A stretch of DNA of 64,000 bases. It comes from Microglena sp. YARC. Lineage: Eukaryota; Chlorophyta; Chlorophyceae; Chlamydomonadales; Chlamydomonadaceae. The DNA lies in assembly GCA_022414725.1 (NCBI GenBank), contig CM039466.1:38139281-38203280 (forward strand), in the 5' to 3' direction. The position numbers were made by a program, and so were the translations under genes. How positions within the stretch are numbered: the stretch's first letter is position 1; the number at the start of each line of letters is the position of its first letter. Positions 45,541 to 57,049 of this stretch are shown here, one piece after another. The notes below the pieces were generated by a model. That model saw only the letters and a program-made list of their open reading frames with translations, was not told the origin of the DNA and did no database searches.

Positions 45541-48500
45541 TGTGATGTGTAGGTTTTGTGTGTTTTTTGCTGTGTTTTGGTTATTTTTGGTGTGTTTTTG
45601 GTGCGTTGTGTTGTGTTGTGTGGTGGTGAGTTTCTTTGTGTGTGGTATTTTCTTGCTCGTTCTGGTTTTGGTGTGTTTTTGTGTGTCATTTTGGTGTGAT
45701 TTTGGTGTGTTTTGGTGCGTGTGGTGTGGTGTGGTTTGTGTTGTGGAGTGTGTATGGTGTGATGTGTTGTGGTGATGGCGTGTGTGGTGTGGTTGCGTGT
45801 TGGTGAAGTGTGGTGTGGTGTGGTGTGGTGTGGATGTGTGTGTTTGTGTGTGGTGATTTGTGTTGTTGTGTATTGTGTTGTGGCGTTGTTGTTTGGTATG
45901 GTGTGGTGCGGTGGTGGTGTGGTGTGGGTGTGTGTGTGGTGTGGTGTGGTGTGGGTGGTGTTGTGTGTGTGTCGTGTTGTGTCGTGTTGTTTTGTGTCAT
46001 TGTGTTGTGGTTGGTGTGGTGCTGTGTGGTTGTGGTGGGTGGTGTGGTGTGGTGAGGTGTGGTCTGTGGTTGTGGTGTGTGTGTTGTGGTTGTGGTGTGG
46101 TTTTGGTGTGGTGTGGTTGTGCCGAGCGGTGGTGTTGTGTATTTGTGTCGTTTGTTCGTGTATGGTTTGGTGTGTGCGGTGTGGTGTGGTTGTGTGTGTG
46201 TGGTGTTGTGTTGCTGGTGTAGTGTAGTGTGGTGTGGTGTGGTGTGGTGTGGATGTGGTGTGTTGGTGTGGTGGCGGTGTGTGAGGTATGGTGTGGTGTG
46301 GTGTGGTGTGGCATGGCGTGGTGTGGTGTGGTGAGGTGAGGCGTGGTGTGGTGAAGTGTGGTGTGGTGTGTGGTGTGGTGGTGTGGTGTGGTGTGTGGGA
46401 GGCGTGGTGTGATGGTGTGTGGTGTGTGTGGTGTGGCGTGGCGTATCATGTCATGTTGTTTTTGTGTCGATTTGTGTTGTGGTATGGTGTTGGTGCGGTG
46501 TGTGTGGTGTGGTGTGTGGTGTGGTGTGGTGGTTGTGGTGTGTGGTGTGGTGTGTGGTGTGGGTGGCCTGGAGTGTTGGTATCATGTGTGTTGTTTTTTG
46601 TGTCGATTTTGTGTTGTGGTATGGTGTGGTGGCTGTGTGGTGTGCCGTGTGGTGTGGTGTGGCCTAGTATGTCTGTGTGGTGGTGTGGTGTGGTGTGGTA
46701 AGGTGTTAGACAAACCCACTGTATATAACTGTGTTGTGTGTGTTTGGTGTGTGTTTTGGGTGGTTGCGTGACGTGCGTATCATGTCGTGTTGTTTTGTTT
46801 CAATGTGGTGTTTGTGTCGTGGTATGGTTTGGGTGGTTGTGCGGTTGGTGTGGTGTTGTTGTGTGGTGTTGTGTTGTGGTGAGGTGGTGTGTGTGTGAGG
46901 TGTGGTGTCAGTGGTGTGGTTGTGTGGTTCGTGTGTGTTGTCAATTGTGGTGAGGTGTGTGGTGGTGCTCGTGAGGTTGTATCTGAGGTTGTGTAGTGGG
47001 TGGTGTGGGTGTGTGTGGTAAATTGCGGTGGCCCAGTGTGGTGTGGGTGTGGTGTGGTCAGGGTGTGGTGTGGTGGGTGGTGTGGTGTGTGTGTGAGGGG
47101 GTGTGTGGCGAGGTGTTGTGGTGTCTGGTGTGGTGTGTGGTGGTGTCGGTGGTGTGTTGTGAGGTGTGGTGTGGTGGTGGTGTGGTGTGGTGTGGGTGTT
47201 GATGCGTGTGTGATGCGTGGTGGTGGTGTGGTGTGTGGGATGGCGTGGCGTATCCTGTCATGTTGTTTTGTGTCCGATTTTGTGTGTCGTGGTGCGTGGT
47301 GTGGTGGTGTGGTGTGGCTGGTGGTGTGCTCCATGGTCGTGTGTGGAGTGTTTGGTGTGCGTGTGTTTGTGCTGTCGCGTTTGAAGTGTGCTGGTGTGTG
47401 GTGTGTGGCTAGTATGTGGTGTGTGTGTGGGTGTGGTGTGGCTGTGGTGTGGTTTGGTGTGGTGGTGCCGGTGTGCGTATCATGTGGTGGTGGTGTGGTG
47501 TGCGTTTGGTGGTGGTCTGTTGTGTTTGTCTGTCACCTGTTGTGTGTGATTGGTTGGTGTGGGTTGGGGTGTGCTGTGAGGTTGTGGTGAGGTGTGTGTG
47601 GTGTGGTGTGGTGTGTGGGTGTGGTGCTGTGTGTGTGGTGTGGTGTGGGTGAGCCGATGGTTGAGGCGTGCATGGTGTGTGGTGTGGTATGTAGGTGTGG
47701 AGTGTGGTGTGTTGTGAGTGAGTGTGTGGCTGTATGGTGTGGTGTGGCTCGGCAATGTGTAGGCTGTTGTGTTTGTGTCTGTGTGGTGTGGTGTGGTGTG
47801 GTGTGTGTGGTGTGTTTGAGGCGTGTGGGCTCTCTGCGAGGTTGAGTGTGTGTGTGGTGTGGCTGTTGTGGTTGTGTAGGTGTGGTGATGCCGGTCGGTG
47901 GGTTGTGTGGTGTATCAGTGTGGTGTTGTGTGGTGTGGTGTGGGTGTGTGTGTGTGGTGGAGTCGGCCTGTTGTGTTTGTGTGTATTTGTATCGAAATGT
48001 TGTGTTGTGTATTGGCTCGGTGTCGCTGTTGTGTCATGGTGCGTTGTTTTGTTGTGGTGGTGTGTGGTGCGGTTTGTGTGGTGTTGTTGTGTGGTGTGGT
48101 TGTGGTGCGTGGTATGGTGGGTTGTGTATGGCTCCGGTCTTTGTGTACTTGTGTCGGTGTTTTGTGTGAGTTCGTGGTGGAGTGGGGTGGTAACCAGATC
48201 AGCGGTATAGTGTGTGTGGTGCTCGTGTGTTGGGGTAGAGGTGTGGTGTGGGTGTGTGTGTGTGATGTTGTGCAGTTTGTGGGTGGTGTGATTATTTGTG
48301 TGTGTGTGGTTGTGCGTGGTGTGGTGTAGTGGTGAAAGTTGGCCGTTGGTGAATGTGGCGATCGCTTGTGCCTGGTGGTATGGTGTGGGGCGTGTGTGTG
48401 TGTGTGGTGAGTGGTGTGTTCGTGTGGTTGGCTATCATGTGCTGTGTGGTGTGGTGTCATTTGTGTGGTGTGGTGTGGTGTGGTGTGTGGTGTCGGTGTG

Positions 48501-51500
48501 GTGAAGGTGGGTGGTGTGTGTAGGTGGTGCGTATGTTGTGGCTGTGGTGTGTGGTTGTGGTTGTGGTGATTGTGTGGTCGTCGTTGATTTGTCAATTTTG
48601 TCTGTGATGGTGCTGAAGTGTGTGTGTTCGTGTGTTGTGTGTGTTTGTTGTGTGGTGTGTCTTGGGTGGTGTGGTGTGGTGTGTGTTGGTGTTGACCGCG
48701 TGGTTGGGACTATGGTGTGGTGATGTGGTGTGGTGTGGTGTGTGTGTGGTGTGGTGTGGCGGTCATGTGTGTCGGGTCGTTTGCGCGTGTGTGTGGTGAT
48801 GGTGTGGTGTGGTGTGGTGTGGTGTGTTGTGTGTGGTGTGGTGTGGTGTGGTGCGCGTGGTTTGTGGTGTGTTTGGAGTGTGGTGTGGTGTGGTGTGGTG
48901 TGGTGTGATGTTGTGTGTGTGTGTCTGTGGCGTGTGTCGTGGTGGTGTGGCCTTTGTGTGGTGTTCTGTGCTGGTGTGGTGTGGATGTTGTGGTTCGTTG
49001 TGGTGTGGTGTGGTGTGGTGTGTGTGTGGTGGAGGTGTGGTGTGGTGTTGTGTGTGTGGTGTGGTGTTGTTGTGGTGTTGTGTTGTGTCGTGGTTGGTTG
49101 TGTTGTGTCAATTTGTGTCGTTGTTGGTGTTGGTTGTGGTTGTGAGGTGGTTGTGTTGGTGTGGTGTGGTGGTGGTGTGGTGTGTGTGGTGTGGTGTGGT
49201 GTGGTGTGGTGTGGGTGGTGGTGTGGTTGTGTTTGTGTTGGTTGGTGGTGTGGTGTGGTGTGGCATGTTTGTGTGGTGTAATGTCGGCGTTTGTGTCGTG
49301 CTCGGTGTGGTGTGGGCTGTGTTGGTGTGGTTGTGTGTTGTGGTGTGTTGGTGTGGTGTGGTGTGGGTGTGGTGTTGAGGTGTGCATGTGTGGTGTGGTG
49401 TGGTGTGGTGGTGTGGTGTGTTGTGGTGTGTGTGGCATGTGTGTGGTGTGGATGATTTGGTTGTTTTTGTGTCGATTTGTGTATGGTGTGGTGTGGGTGG
49501 TTGTGTTTGGTGTGTGGTGTGGTGTGTGTGTTGGGGTTGTGGTGTGGTGTGGTGCAGGTGTGCGTGGTGGCGTGGTGTGATGTGGTGTACTGTGTGTGGC
49601 TGTCATGTCATGTGTTGTGTTTTGTGGTCAATTTGTGTCGTTTGTGGTCGTGGTGGTGTGGTGTGGTGCGGGTTTGGTGTGGTGCTTGTGTGGTGTGGTG
49701 TGTGGTTGGCAGTAGTTGGTCTGTGGTGGTGTTGTGTTGGTGTGGTTGTGGCTGTGTGGTGTGTGTTGCTGGTGGTGGTTGGCCAAATGTGGTGAAGTGG
49801 TGGTGTGGTGTGGTGTGGTTGTGTTGTGTGTGTGGTGTCGTGGTGTGGTGTGGTGTGGGTGTGGTGGGTGAGGTTTTGTGTGTGATGTGGTGTGGTGTGG
49901 TGTAGGTGTGGTGGGTGTGGTGTCGTGTGGTTGTGGTGTGGTGTGGTCAAACAAAGAGGCATGTGGTGTGGTGGTGTGGTGTGGTGTGGTGTGGTGTGTG
50001 GTGGGTGTGGTGTGGTGTGTGTGTGGTGTTGTTTTGTGGCTGTTGTATATGGTGTGTGTGATTTGTGTCGATTTGTGGTGATATGGTGTGTGTGTGGGGT
50101 GTGGTGTGTGGTGAGTGAGTTGGTGGTGTGTGTGGTGTGTGGTGTGTGTGTGTGTGTTGGCTGTTGTGGTGTGGTGTGGTGTGTGTGTGGTGTGTTGGTG
50201 TGGTGAGCGTGGAACTTGTAGGTGTGGTGGTAGGCTGTGGGTGGGTGTGGTGTGTTGTTTGGTGTGGTGTGGTGTGGTGGTGTGTGTTGTGGTGATTTGG
50301 TGTGTGTGTGTTGGTTTGGGGGTGGTGTGTGTGGTGTGGTGTGGTGTAGGGGTGTGTTGTGTGGGTGTGTGTGTGTGTGTGCTTTGTGGTCGTGTGGTGG
50401 TGTGTGTGTGCATAGTGTGGTGTGTGGTGGTGGTGTGTGCTGTGGTTTTGTGGATGATTTTGTGTGTTTGTGCGTTGTGTGTTGTGTGGTGTGTGCGTGT
50501 TGTGGTTGTGGTGTGGTGTGATGTGTGTGTTTGTGGTTGTGGTGTTTTTGTGGTGTTGTGTGTGGTGTGGTGTGGTTTGTGTTGGTGTGTGGTTTTGTTT
50601 GTTGGTGTGGTGTGGTATGTTAGGTTGTGGTGTGAGGTGTGGTGTTGTGGTGTGTGGTGTGGTGTGGTGTGTGTGTGTGGTGTGGTGTGTGTTGTTGTGG
50701 TGAGGTGTGTCGTGTGGTGTGTCGTTGTGTGTGGATGTGTGTGGTGTGTGGGTGTGTTGTGTGGTGTGGTGCTTGCGGTGGTGTGTGTGGTGTGTTGTGT
50801 GTGTGGTGTGGGTGTGGTGTGGGTGGTGTGGTGTGTGGATTGTGGTGTGGTGTGGTGTGGTGTTGTGGTGTGGTGTGGTGTGGTGTGGTGTGGGTGAGGC
50901 GTGGGTGATGTGGTGTGGTGTGGCGTGGTCGTTATCATGTCATGTTGTTTTGTGTCGATTTGTGTTGTGGTATGGTTGTGTGTGGTGTGGTGTGGTGTGG
51001 TGTGGTGTGGTGTGGTGTGGTGTGGTGCGTGTGTGGTGTGGCGTGGTGTGGAGTGTTGTATCATGTTGTGTTGTTTTGTGTCGATTTGTGTTGTGGTATG
51101 GTGTGGTGCTGTGTGGTGTGGTGTGGTGTGGTGTGGTGCTGGTGTAGGTGGTGTCTGGTGTGTGTGGTGTGGTGTGGTGGTGTGGTGTGGTGTGTGTGGT
51201 GTGGTGTGGTGTGGTGTGGTGTGGTGTGGTGTGTGTGGTGAGGTGTGTGTGAGTGTGTGTGTGGTGGTGTGGGTGTGGTGTGGTGTGGTGTGGTGTGGTG
51301 TGGTGTGGTGTGGTGTGGTGTGGTGTGCGTGTGTGTGTGTGGTGTGGTGTTGTGGTGAGTGAGGTGTGTGGTGAGGTGAGGTGTGGTGTGGTGTGGTGTG
51401 GTGTGGTGTGGTGTGGTGTGTGTGTGGTGTGGTGTGGTGTGGGTGTGGTGTGGTGTGGTGTGGTGTGGTGTGGTGTGGTGTGGTGTGGTGTGTGTGGTGT

Positions 51501-52575
51501 GTGTGGTGTGGTGTGGTGAGGCGTGTGTGGCGAGGTGTAGGGTGGTGTGGTGTGTGGTGTGGGTGTGGTGTGGTGTGGTGTGGTGTGGTGTGGTGTGTGT
51601 GTGGTGTGTGTGTGGTGTGTGTGTGGTGTGGTGTGGTGTGTGGTGGTGTGTTGTGGTGAGGTGAGGTGTGTGGTGTGTGGTGTGGTGTGTGGTGTGGTGT
51701 GGTGTGTGTGGTGTGGTGTGTGGTGTGGTGTGGTGTGGTGTGGTGTGGTGTGGTGTGGTGTGTGGTGTGGTGTGGTGTGGTGTGGTGTGGTGTGTGTGTG
51801 TGGTGTAAGGCTTGGTGTGTGTGTGGTGTAGTGTGCGTTGTGTGTGTGGTGGTGTGTGTGTGGTGATGGTGTTGGTGTGGGTGTGGTGTGGTGTGGGTGT
51901 GTGTGTGTGTGTGGTGTGTGGTGTGGTGTGGTGTGAGGTGTGGTGTGGTGTGGTGTGAGGGTGTGGTGTGGTGTAGGTGTGGTGTGGTGTGGTGTGGTGT
52001 GGTGTGGTGTGGTGTGTGTGTGGTGTGGTGTGGTGTGGTGTGGTGTGTGTGGTGTGTGTGGTGTGTGTGTGGTGTGTGTGTGGTGTGGTGTGGTGTGGCG
52101 TGGCGTATCATGTTGTGGTTGTTTTGTGTCGATTTGTGTCGATTTGTGTCTTTGTGTTGTGGTATGATGGTGTGGTGCGGTGTTGTGTGGTGTGGTGTGT
52201 TGTGTGGTGTTGGTGTGGTGTGGTGGTGTGGTGGTGTGTGGTGTGTGTGGGTGTGGTTTGGTGTGGTGTGGTGTGGTGTGGTGTGGTGAGTTGTGGTGAG
52301 TTGTATTGTGCTGTGTCGTGTCGTTTTGTGTCCTTTGCGTCCTTTTGTGTCATTTTGCGTCCTTTTGTGGCGTTTATTTTGTGGTGTGGTGTCCTCTGGT
52401 GTGGTGATTTTTAGTGATTTGTGATGAGTTGTAGTGAGTTGTGGTGAGGTGTGGTGAGGTGTGTTGTTTTGTGTTGTGTTGTGTTGTGTTGTGTTGTGCC
52501 TTGTCATTTTGTGTCCTTTTGTGGCGTGTTATGTCGTGGTGTGGTGTGGCGTGGTGTGGTATGGTGTGGTGATTT
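45540..52575. repeat. ~7-kb GGTGT-type satellite with embedded ~46-bp motif
   Basis: The plus strand is almost only G and T, built on GTGTG/GGTGT units with frequent slips. A longer phrase (TATCATGTCATGTTGTTTTG then TGTCGATTTGTGTTGTGGTATGG) is spaced irregularly, at about 46445, 46580, 46778, 47249, 49600, 50933, 51060 and 52105. Both strands show huge spurious frames (959 codons at 49628-52507). Absent from copy 1. Confidence 0.95.
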
Positions 52576-53170
52576 GTGAGGCCAAACACACAAACGAACA
52601 ACTGGTTGCACATGCACTGCCAAACAGCACAGTTCATACCAAATACACACACCTGGCCATCCATGCACTATAAGACAACCTCAGGCACATGCACACACAT
52701 CTGGCTACACATGCACTGCCACACAGATCTGTTTCCGTACACAGTTACACACACCTGGTCATCCATGCACTACAAGACAATCCATGGACAAACACAACCC
52801 AATCAGACAATCACGCACACACACACCAGGCCATCCATGCACTACAAGACAACCCCATGCACACATTCACACATACCCAGACACTCACACACGCACACAC
52901 AAGGGGCTACGCATGCACTGCAACACCGCCCTACTTACATACACACACACACCTCGCCATCCCCATGCACTAAATGACAATCCCATTGACACAAACAACA
53001 CACTCAGGCACTCACCCACACACACTGGCTATCCATGCACTACACCATGCACTCACACACACTGGCTATCCATTCACTACCCCATGCACACACACAAACA
53101 CACTCAGACACACCTTGAACACACACATAACAGGCTATCCAACTGCAGCACAACCCAAACACAACTACTG
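52576..53170 (-). repeat. ~52-bp minisatellite, inverse of 31440-33065
   Basis: Units with TGGCTATCCATGCAC and ACACACACAC phrases, shorter and more degenerate than in copy 1. It shows that the GT satellite entered or expanded next to the minisatellite. Confidence 0.88.
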
Positions 53171-54570
53171 AAGCACGAATAAATATCACGCACTACAACA
53201 CCCCATAACACGATCGCAATCATCTTCTCATTAACACCATCAGTACTAACAATCTCACCATGACCATCATCATCACTCCTACAATTAGAATCATCTATTT
53301 CACAACCATCACTCCATAATATACCAATATACCATGCATGTAGGTACACATCATACAATGCTATGCTACACCATGCCATGCCCCACTATTATACCATTGT
53401 ACCATGCATGTTGGTATAAACCATAACATGCAGTGCTATGCTGCACCAGGCCATACCAAACTAATCTACCATTGTACCATGCATGTAGGTATAAACCATT
53501 CAATGTCATGCTATTCTGCACCATGCAGTACCATACCAAATTTACCATGCAGGTAGAGCAAGGGGTGGTAGCATGATCCTTCCCATGTTGTCTCAGCTGC
53601 ATGCGAAGCAGGGAACCGCGCGTGCTTAATGAGGCGATGGGCGACTATCAGAGTTGAACTGAGGGGGGCATCAAGAATTGCGAAGAATTGGTTCAAAGAC
53701 AAGTCCTAGGCGCGTGTCGAAAGCTAATAATTGAGAAATTTCAACTGAATAAGCCTGCAAGAATGGGCGAGGAGGGAAAACGAGCGAAGAGCGGGTCCCT
53801 GGCGATCCTAGGCCTCTTGCCAGGGAGGGGTAACGTATGGCGCGGTGGCGTGGTCCATTTTGCCTCGGCAATACAAATGGGGGCGGCTTGGCCCATGCGA
53901 ATGATGGTACCTCCATAGTTTGCAACTCGAAAGTCGCTGGTGCTTAATTCCAAGCTCCGCAAGTGTGTGAGCTGGAAATGTTATCGTTGCCCATGTAATT
54001 TTTCATTGTGCAAGCTCGCGAGGCTGGAAACATGAACATGACTTAGAAGTACACAGTACATATCCGTAGGCCCACCCCACGCACCCGTCCCACCCCACGC
54101 ACGGCCCTGCGGCTGAGTTGTGGGTGAAGTCCGTGCTAATAATAGCTTATGTGCCCTAGGGGAATGTTTCGTCCATTGTGATGCTTACATGTTTCGCCTC
54201 GATTTTTTGACGAGAATTCCATTCCCAAACCTATGTTTGCGCACATGATTGGATGGTACGAATTTGAAATGATGACAATTGTTACCCAATAATTGTCGCT
54301 TTTGGCCCAAAAAGCACAAACCTTAGCTTCTTTTCTTGAATTGCGATGCTCATATGTGGTCTCGTGAGAACATCTACGGTATCAATAAGTCTTATAATTG
54401 TTATATGTTGTATAATGTTTCGTTTTTTTGTGATTTGAAGTGAAACCTGCAAAGTAGGTTGTGACACACACACACACACACAGTTTTGACAGGCTAATCC
54501 CTCAATCAATGAAAAAAAATTGTAATTTTTTTCATTCGGGTAAAATCTGGAGATTTTTTTCATTCGGGTA

Positions 54571-55864
54571 CAGTGGAGTAAAAAGAAATAGCTAATCTAT
54601 GATGAGCTCCACCGAATGAACCATCTGCCTATGGAACTAAGAGTCAGAAACCATCAAGACGCTATAACGGTGGTCTGAATTAATTATCACCTTCCACCAA
54701 AACCAAGAAAGACAGCTGAAAGGAAGCTGCCTAAACAAAGCGTCGTAACGCTCCACCAAACTAGACTACCCTATAAGACAGTCTAGGAGGTGCTGAGGAA
54801 TGGGCACCCACACATAGGGCCATGTTAACCTACGCATGAGAACCATCAGCACCATGAGGTAGTACAGCCCCCGGTGCAGCACTACTGCCCGGTTGAAATG
54901 GGTCGGCATTATTTGCCTCTATATCAACGAATCCTGGGTCGACCGGTACACCCCAGCCATACGCAGTATCGGAACCAGACCAGTGTTCAAGGTCATCACT
55001 CACACTTTCGGTGACGGCTACATCATCACATGGGCTTGACCCGGATAATCCACCAGGGACAGCAGGAGGCGAAGGGAGTAACAACGCCTGCGAGCCATCC
55101 AAACCGGTGGCCGGAGGTTGGCGAGTATTAGACAATGGACCTATGACAGGCTCCACTATGACCTGAGGCTGTCTTAATCCTAGAGCTTCGCCGACGGAAC
55201 GTGGCGCAGAGGAGGGCCTGGCGACCCCCTGAGATTCGGCTAAATTAAAATTCGGAAAAAACAACTCCCACCCGCCCTAAAACTTCACACACAATACAGC
55301 ATGATCAGTCCCTGGTCTGGAATGCAATCTGGATACATCCCACCCAGGACAGCCATCAACAATTGGGGTTGCTAAAGGGCTGAGGGAATTACCGGCTACA
55401 CTAACATTTCACCGTTTGATGACAGGAGGGATGCAAGCGGTCACGGGGACCCATACTAATGGGAGAGCCCAGGAAGACAGTTTAGACTAACTGGAGATAG
55501 AGAGTACATCACTACTCTCTACTACCTGGCGCAACATCGGAACCCCAATATAATAACCCTTACTCACCAGGGAATACCCAACCAGTCTACCAAATAACGC
55601 CCTTTCGACTAGCTTGTTGCGTTTCTTCCCAATACTAAGGTGACATAGCAAGGGCAACCAAACACACGCAACAACGACACATCAGGAACCACACCGTAGA
55701 ACATCTCATAAAGAGTATGCCACCCTAGTTGTACAGCCGATTGCGAAGATAACACACTAGCACTCTGCTGGGCAGTGTCATCATCAACAACTCATGCACT
55801 GCCACAACTAATCGAGATCAACCATGCCTCTATACCACTTAACTAAAAATTCCTAAGCCCTATC
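54571..55864 (-). pseudogene. pol: E4 linker and integrase remnant
   Basis: 54571-54829 is non-coding. 55264-54830 (minus) is a 144-codon linker frame with LAESQGVARPSSAP, VGEALGLRQPQVIVEP and VSDDLEHWSGSDTAYGWG, better preserved than in E6. Upstream to 55864 is decayed integrase C-terminus. It supplies the empty site (CTCCACTATGACCTGAGG, near 55153) for CCCGAATG element copy 1 in E2. Confidence 0.82.
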
Positions 55865-56061
55865 GCACTCGGGGAAGTCGACAGATCGCTAAATGCGTAC
55901 GAGCGCAGCGGAATGCACGCGGAACGCACACGGGGTCCGCGATTAGTCATAATCCTTTAATGACCTGTCACTTCTGACTCTAGCGGTAAGCCCTATACCC
56001 GCGTCGCGTGTAGCTCAGAATCCCGAGACATTTCGCCTGCATTTCGCCAAGGCGGATTGTC

Positions 56062-56095
56062 GTCGAAATGTCTCAGACTTCTGAGATATTTCGAC
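56062..56095. repeat. Perfect-type hairpin in transposon left end
   Basis: GTCGAAATGTCTCAGA pairs with TCTGAGATATTTCGAC (one mismatch, 2-base loop). Related TCTGAGACATTTCGCC phrases occur at 56021 (as CCCGAGACATTTCGCC) and 56153, so this is a repeated subterminal motif, possibly a transposase-binding site. Confidence 0.8.
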
Positions 56096-56404
56096 GGCAT
56101 CTCGCTACGCACGGCGCCTTGTGCACGGTAATGAGGCGAAATGTTCGGTCTTCTGAGACATTTCGCCTGTTCTTCGCCTACAGGGCCGTTTGGGCATGGT
56201 GGTCGGAGAGGTCACATTTTCAGGAATATTTTCTAGGAGCATTTCTCAATTACATCAGGAGTCGAGAAGATAGATTACATACATAATAAACTATGCATCC
56301 ATTAACCTATTGATCTACCTATATATCTATGTAAGCATCCTTACACATGTACATCCACTACAGCCCATATATTTCCTCTATATCCATTAACCATAGATAG
56401 AAAG

Positions 56405-56741
56405 TATTAGCTTGGATAACACTCCGGAGAGTGGACAAAGTGTGTGCAGACACGCCAATCTATAAATGCGGAGACGAGAGTAGCATTACAAGCACTGGAG
56501 ACCCTTCAAGGGGCACCAGTGGTGAAAGGAGGCGGCAGCCAGGAACCTAACAGGGTACAGGCAAGACCGGTGACGCAGCTGACAGGAAACTGTCACTGAG
56601 TCACTCAAGGATGACACAGTCTAAGGGAAGCTGTCACTACGGGAAGCTGGCACAGGACTGGGAGAGCCGATAGTTCTAAGGAAGTACAGAAGTAGTCACC
56701 AAGGCATAAAACACGTGAGAGCACCGCAATTCATGCTGACA
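56405..56741 (-). mobile_element. Solo copia LTR in DNA transposon
   Basis: 337 bp, minus orientation, tips TATTAGC and GCTGACA, flanked by GAAAG (56400-56404) and GACAG (56742-56746), an imperfect TSD. The interior is an LTR hybrid: outer part TTGGATAACACTCC like E6, remainder like E2. Confidence 0.88.
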
Positions 56742-57049
56742 GACAGCAAGCAAAAACGAGCAGCCAAATTGCTGGCTGGAGCCATGTAGCTAATTAAGTT
56801 TAAGTACAAGTATATACGCAGCCTGCAGGCAGCTATCTATTTGTCTACTTATGAATACATAGGCCTATATATCCACCAAGAAGAAACGCCCAATCAAAGC
56901 TATACATCTATATATATTCGCTGATTCTATTTTATATTTCCATCTTCAGCATGTGTAGTTCCTTCGTGGCAACAATCTTCATCGCAGCCGTAGCATTTCC
57001 ATCCATCCTTTTGCCCTGCAAGACATGCAAAGCAGGGCATGCGTTAGAG
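56742..57049. other. Transposon interior, nothing recognised
   Basis: Mixed AT-rich DNA between the solo LTR and the 71-bp array. No gene or repeat that I can name. Confidence 0.5.

Larger units (their letters stand above)
42777..54570 (-). mobile_element. CCCGAATG element, copy 2, inflated by satellite
   Basis: An 11.8-kb insertion in E4 between TAAAAA (to 42776) and CAGTGGAG (from 54571). E6 at about 9068-9084 shows the uninterrupted TAAAAACAGTG. It starts TAAAAGGGCGCCAGG and ends CATTCGGGTA, so the motif CCCGAATGAAA lies near both ends in inverted orientation. The order is the reverse of copy 1, with a ~7-kb GT array added in the middle. No TSD is certain; TA at both ends may belong to the element. 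No coding region recognised. Confidence 0.82.

Noticed and set aside
49628..52507. 959-codon open frame on the minus strand, rich in His and Thr
   Set aside because: It is a translation of the GT-only satellite; codon content is forced by the repeat, and similar frames occur in every phase.
45540..52575. Telomeric repeat (the GGTGTG pattern recalls yeast-type telomeres)
   Set aside because: It is internal to a mobile element, flanked on both sides by its modules, and lacks a regular telomere unit; the plant and algal telomere unit TTTAGGG is not seen.
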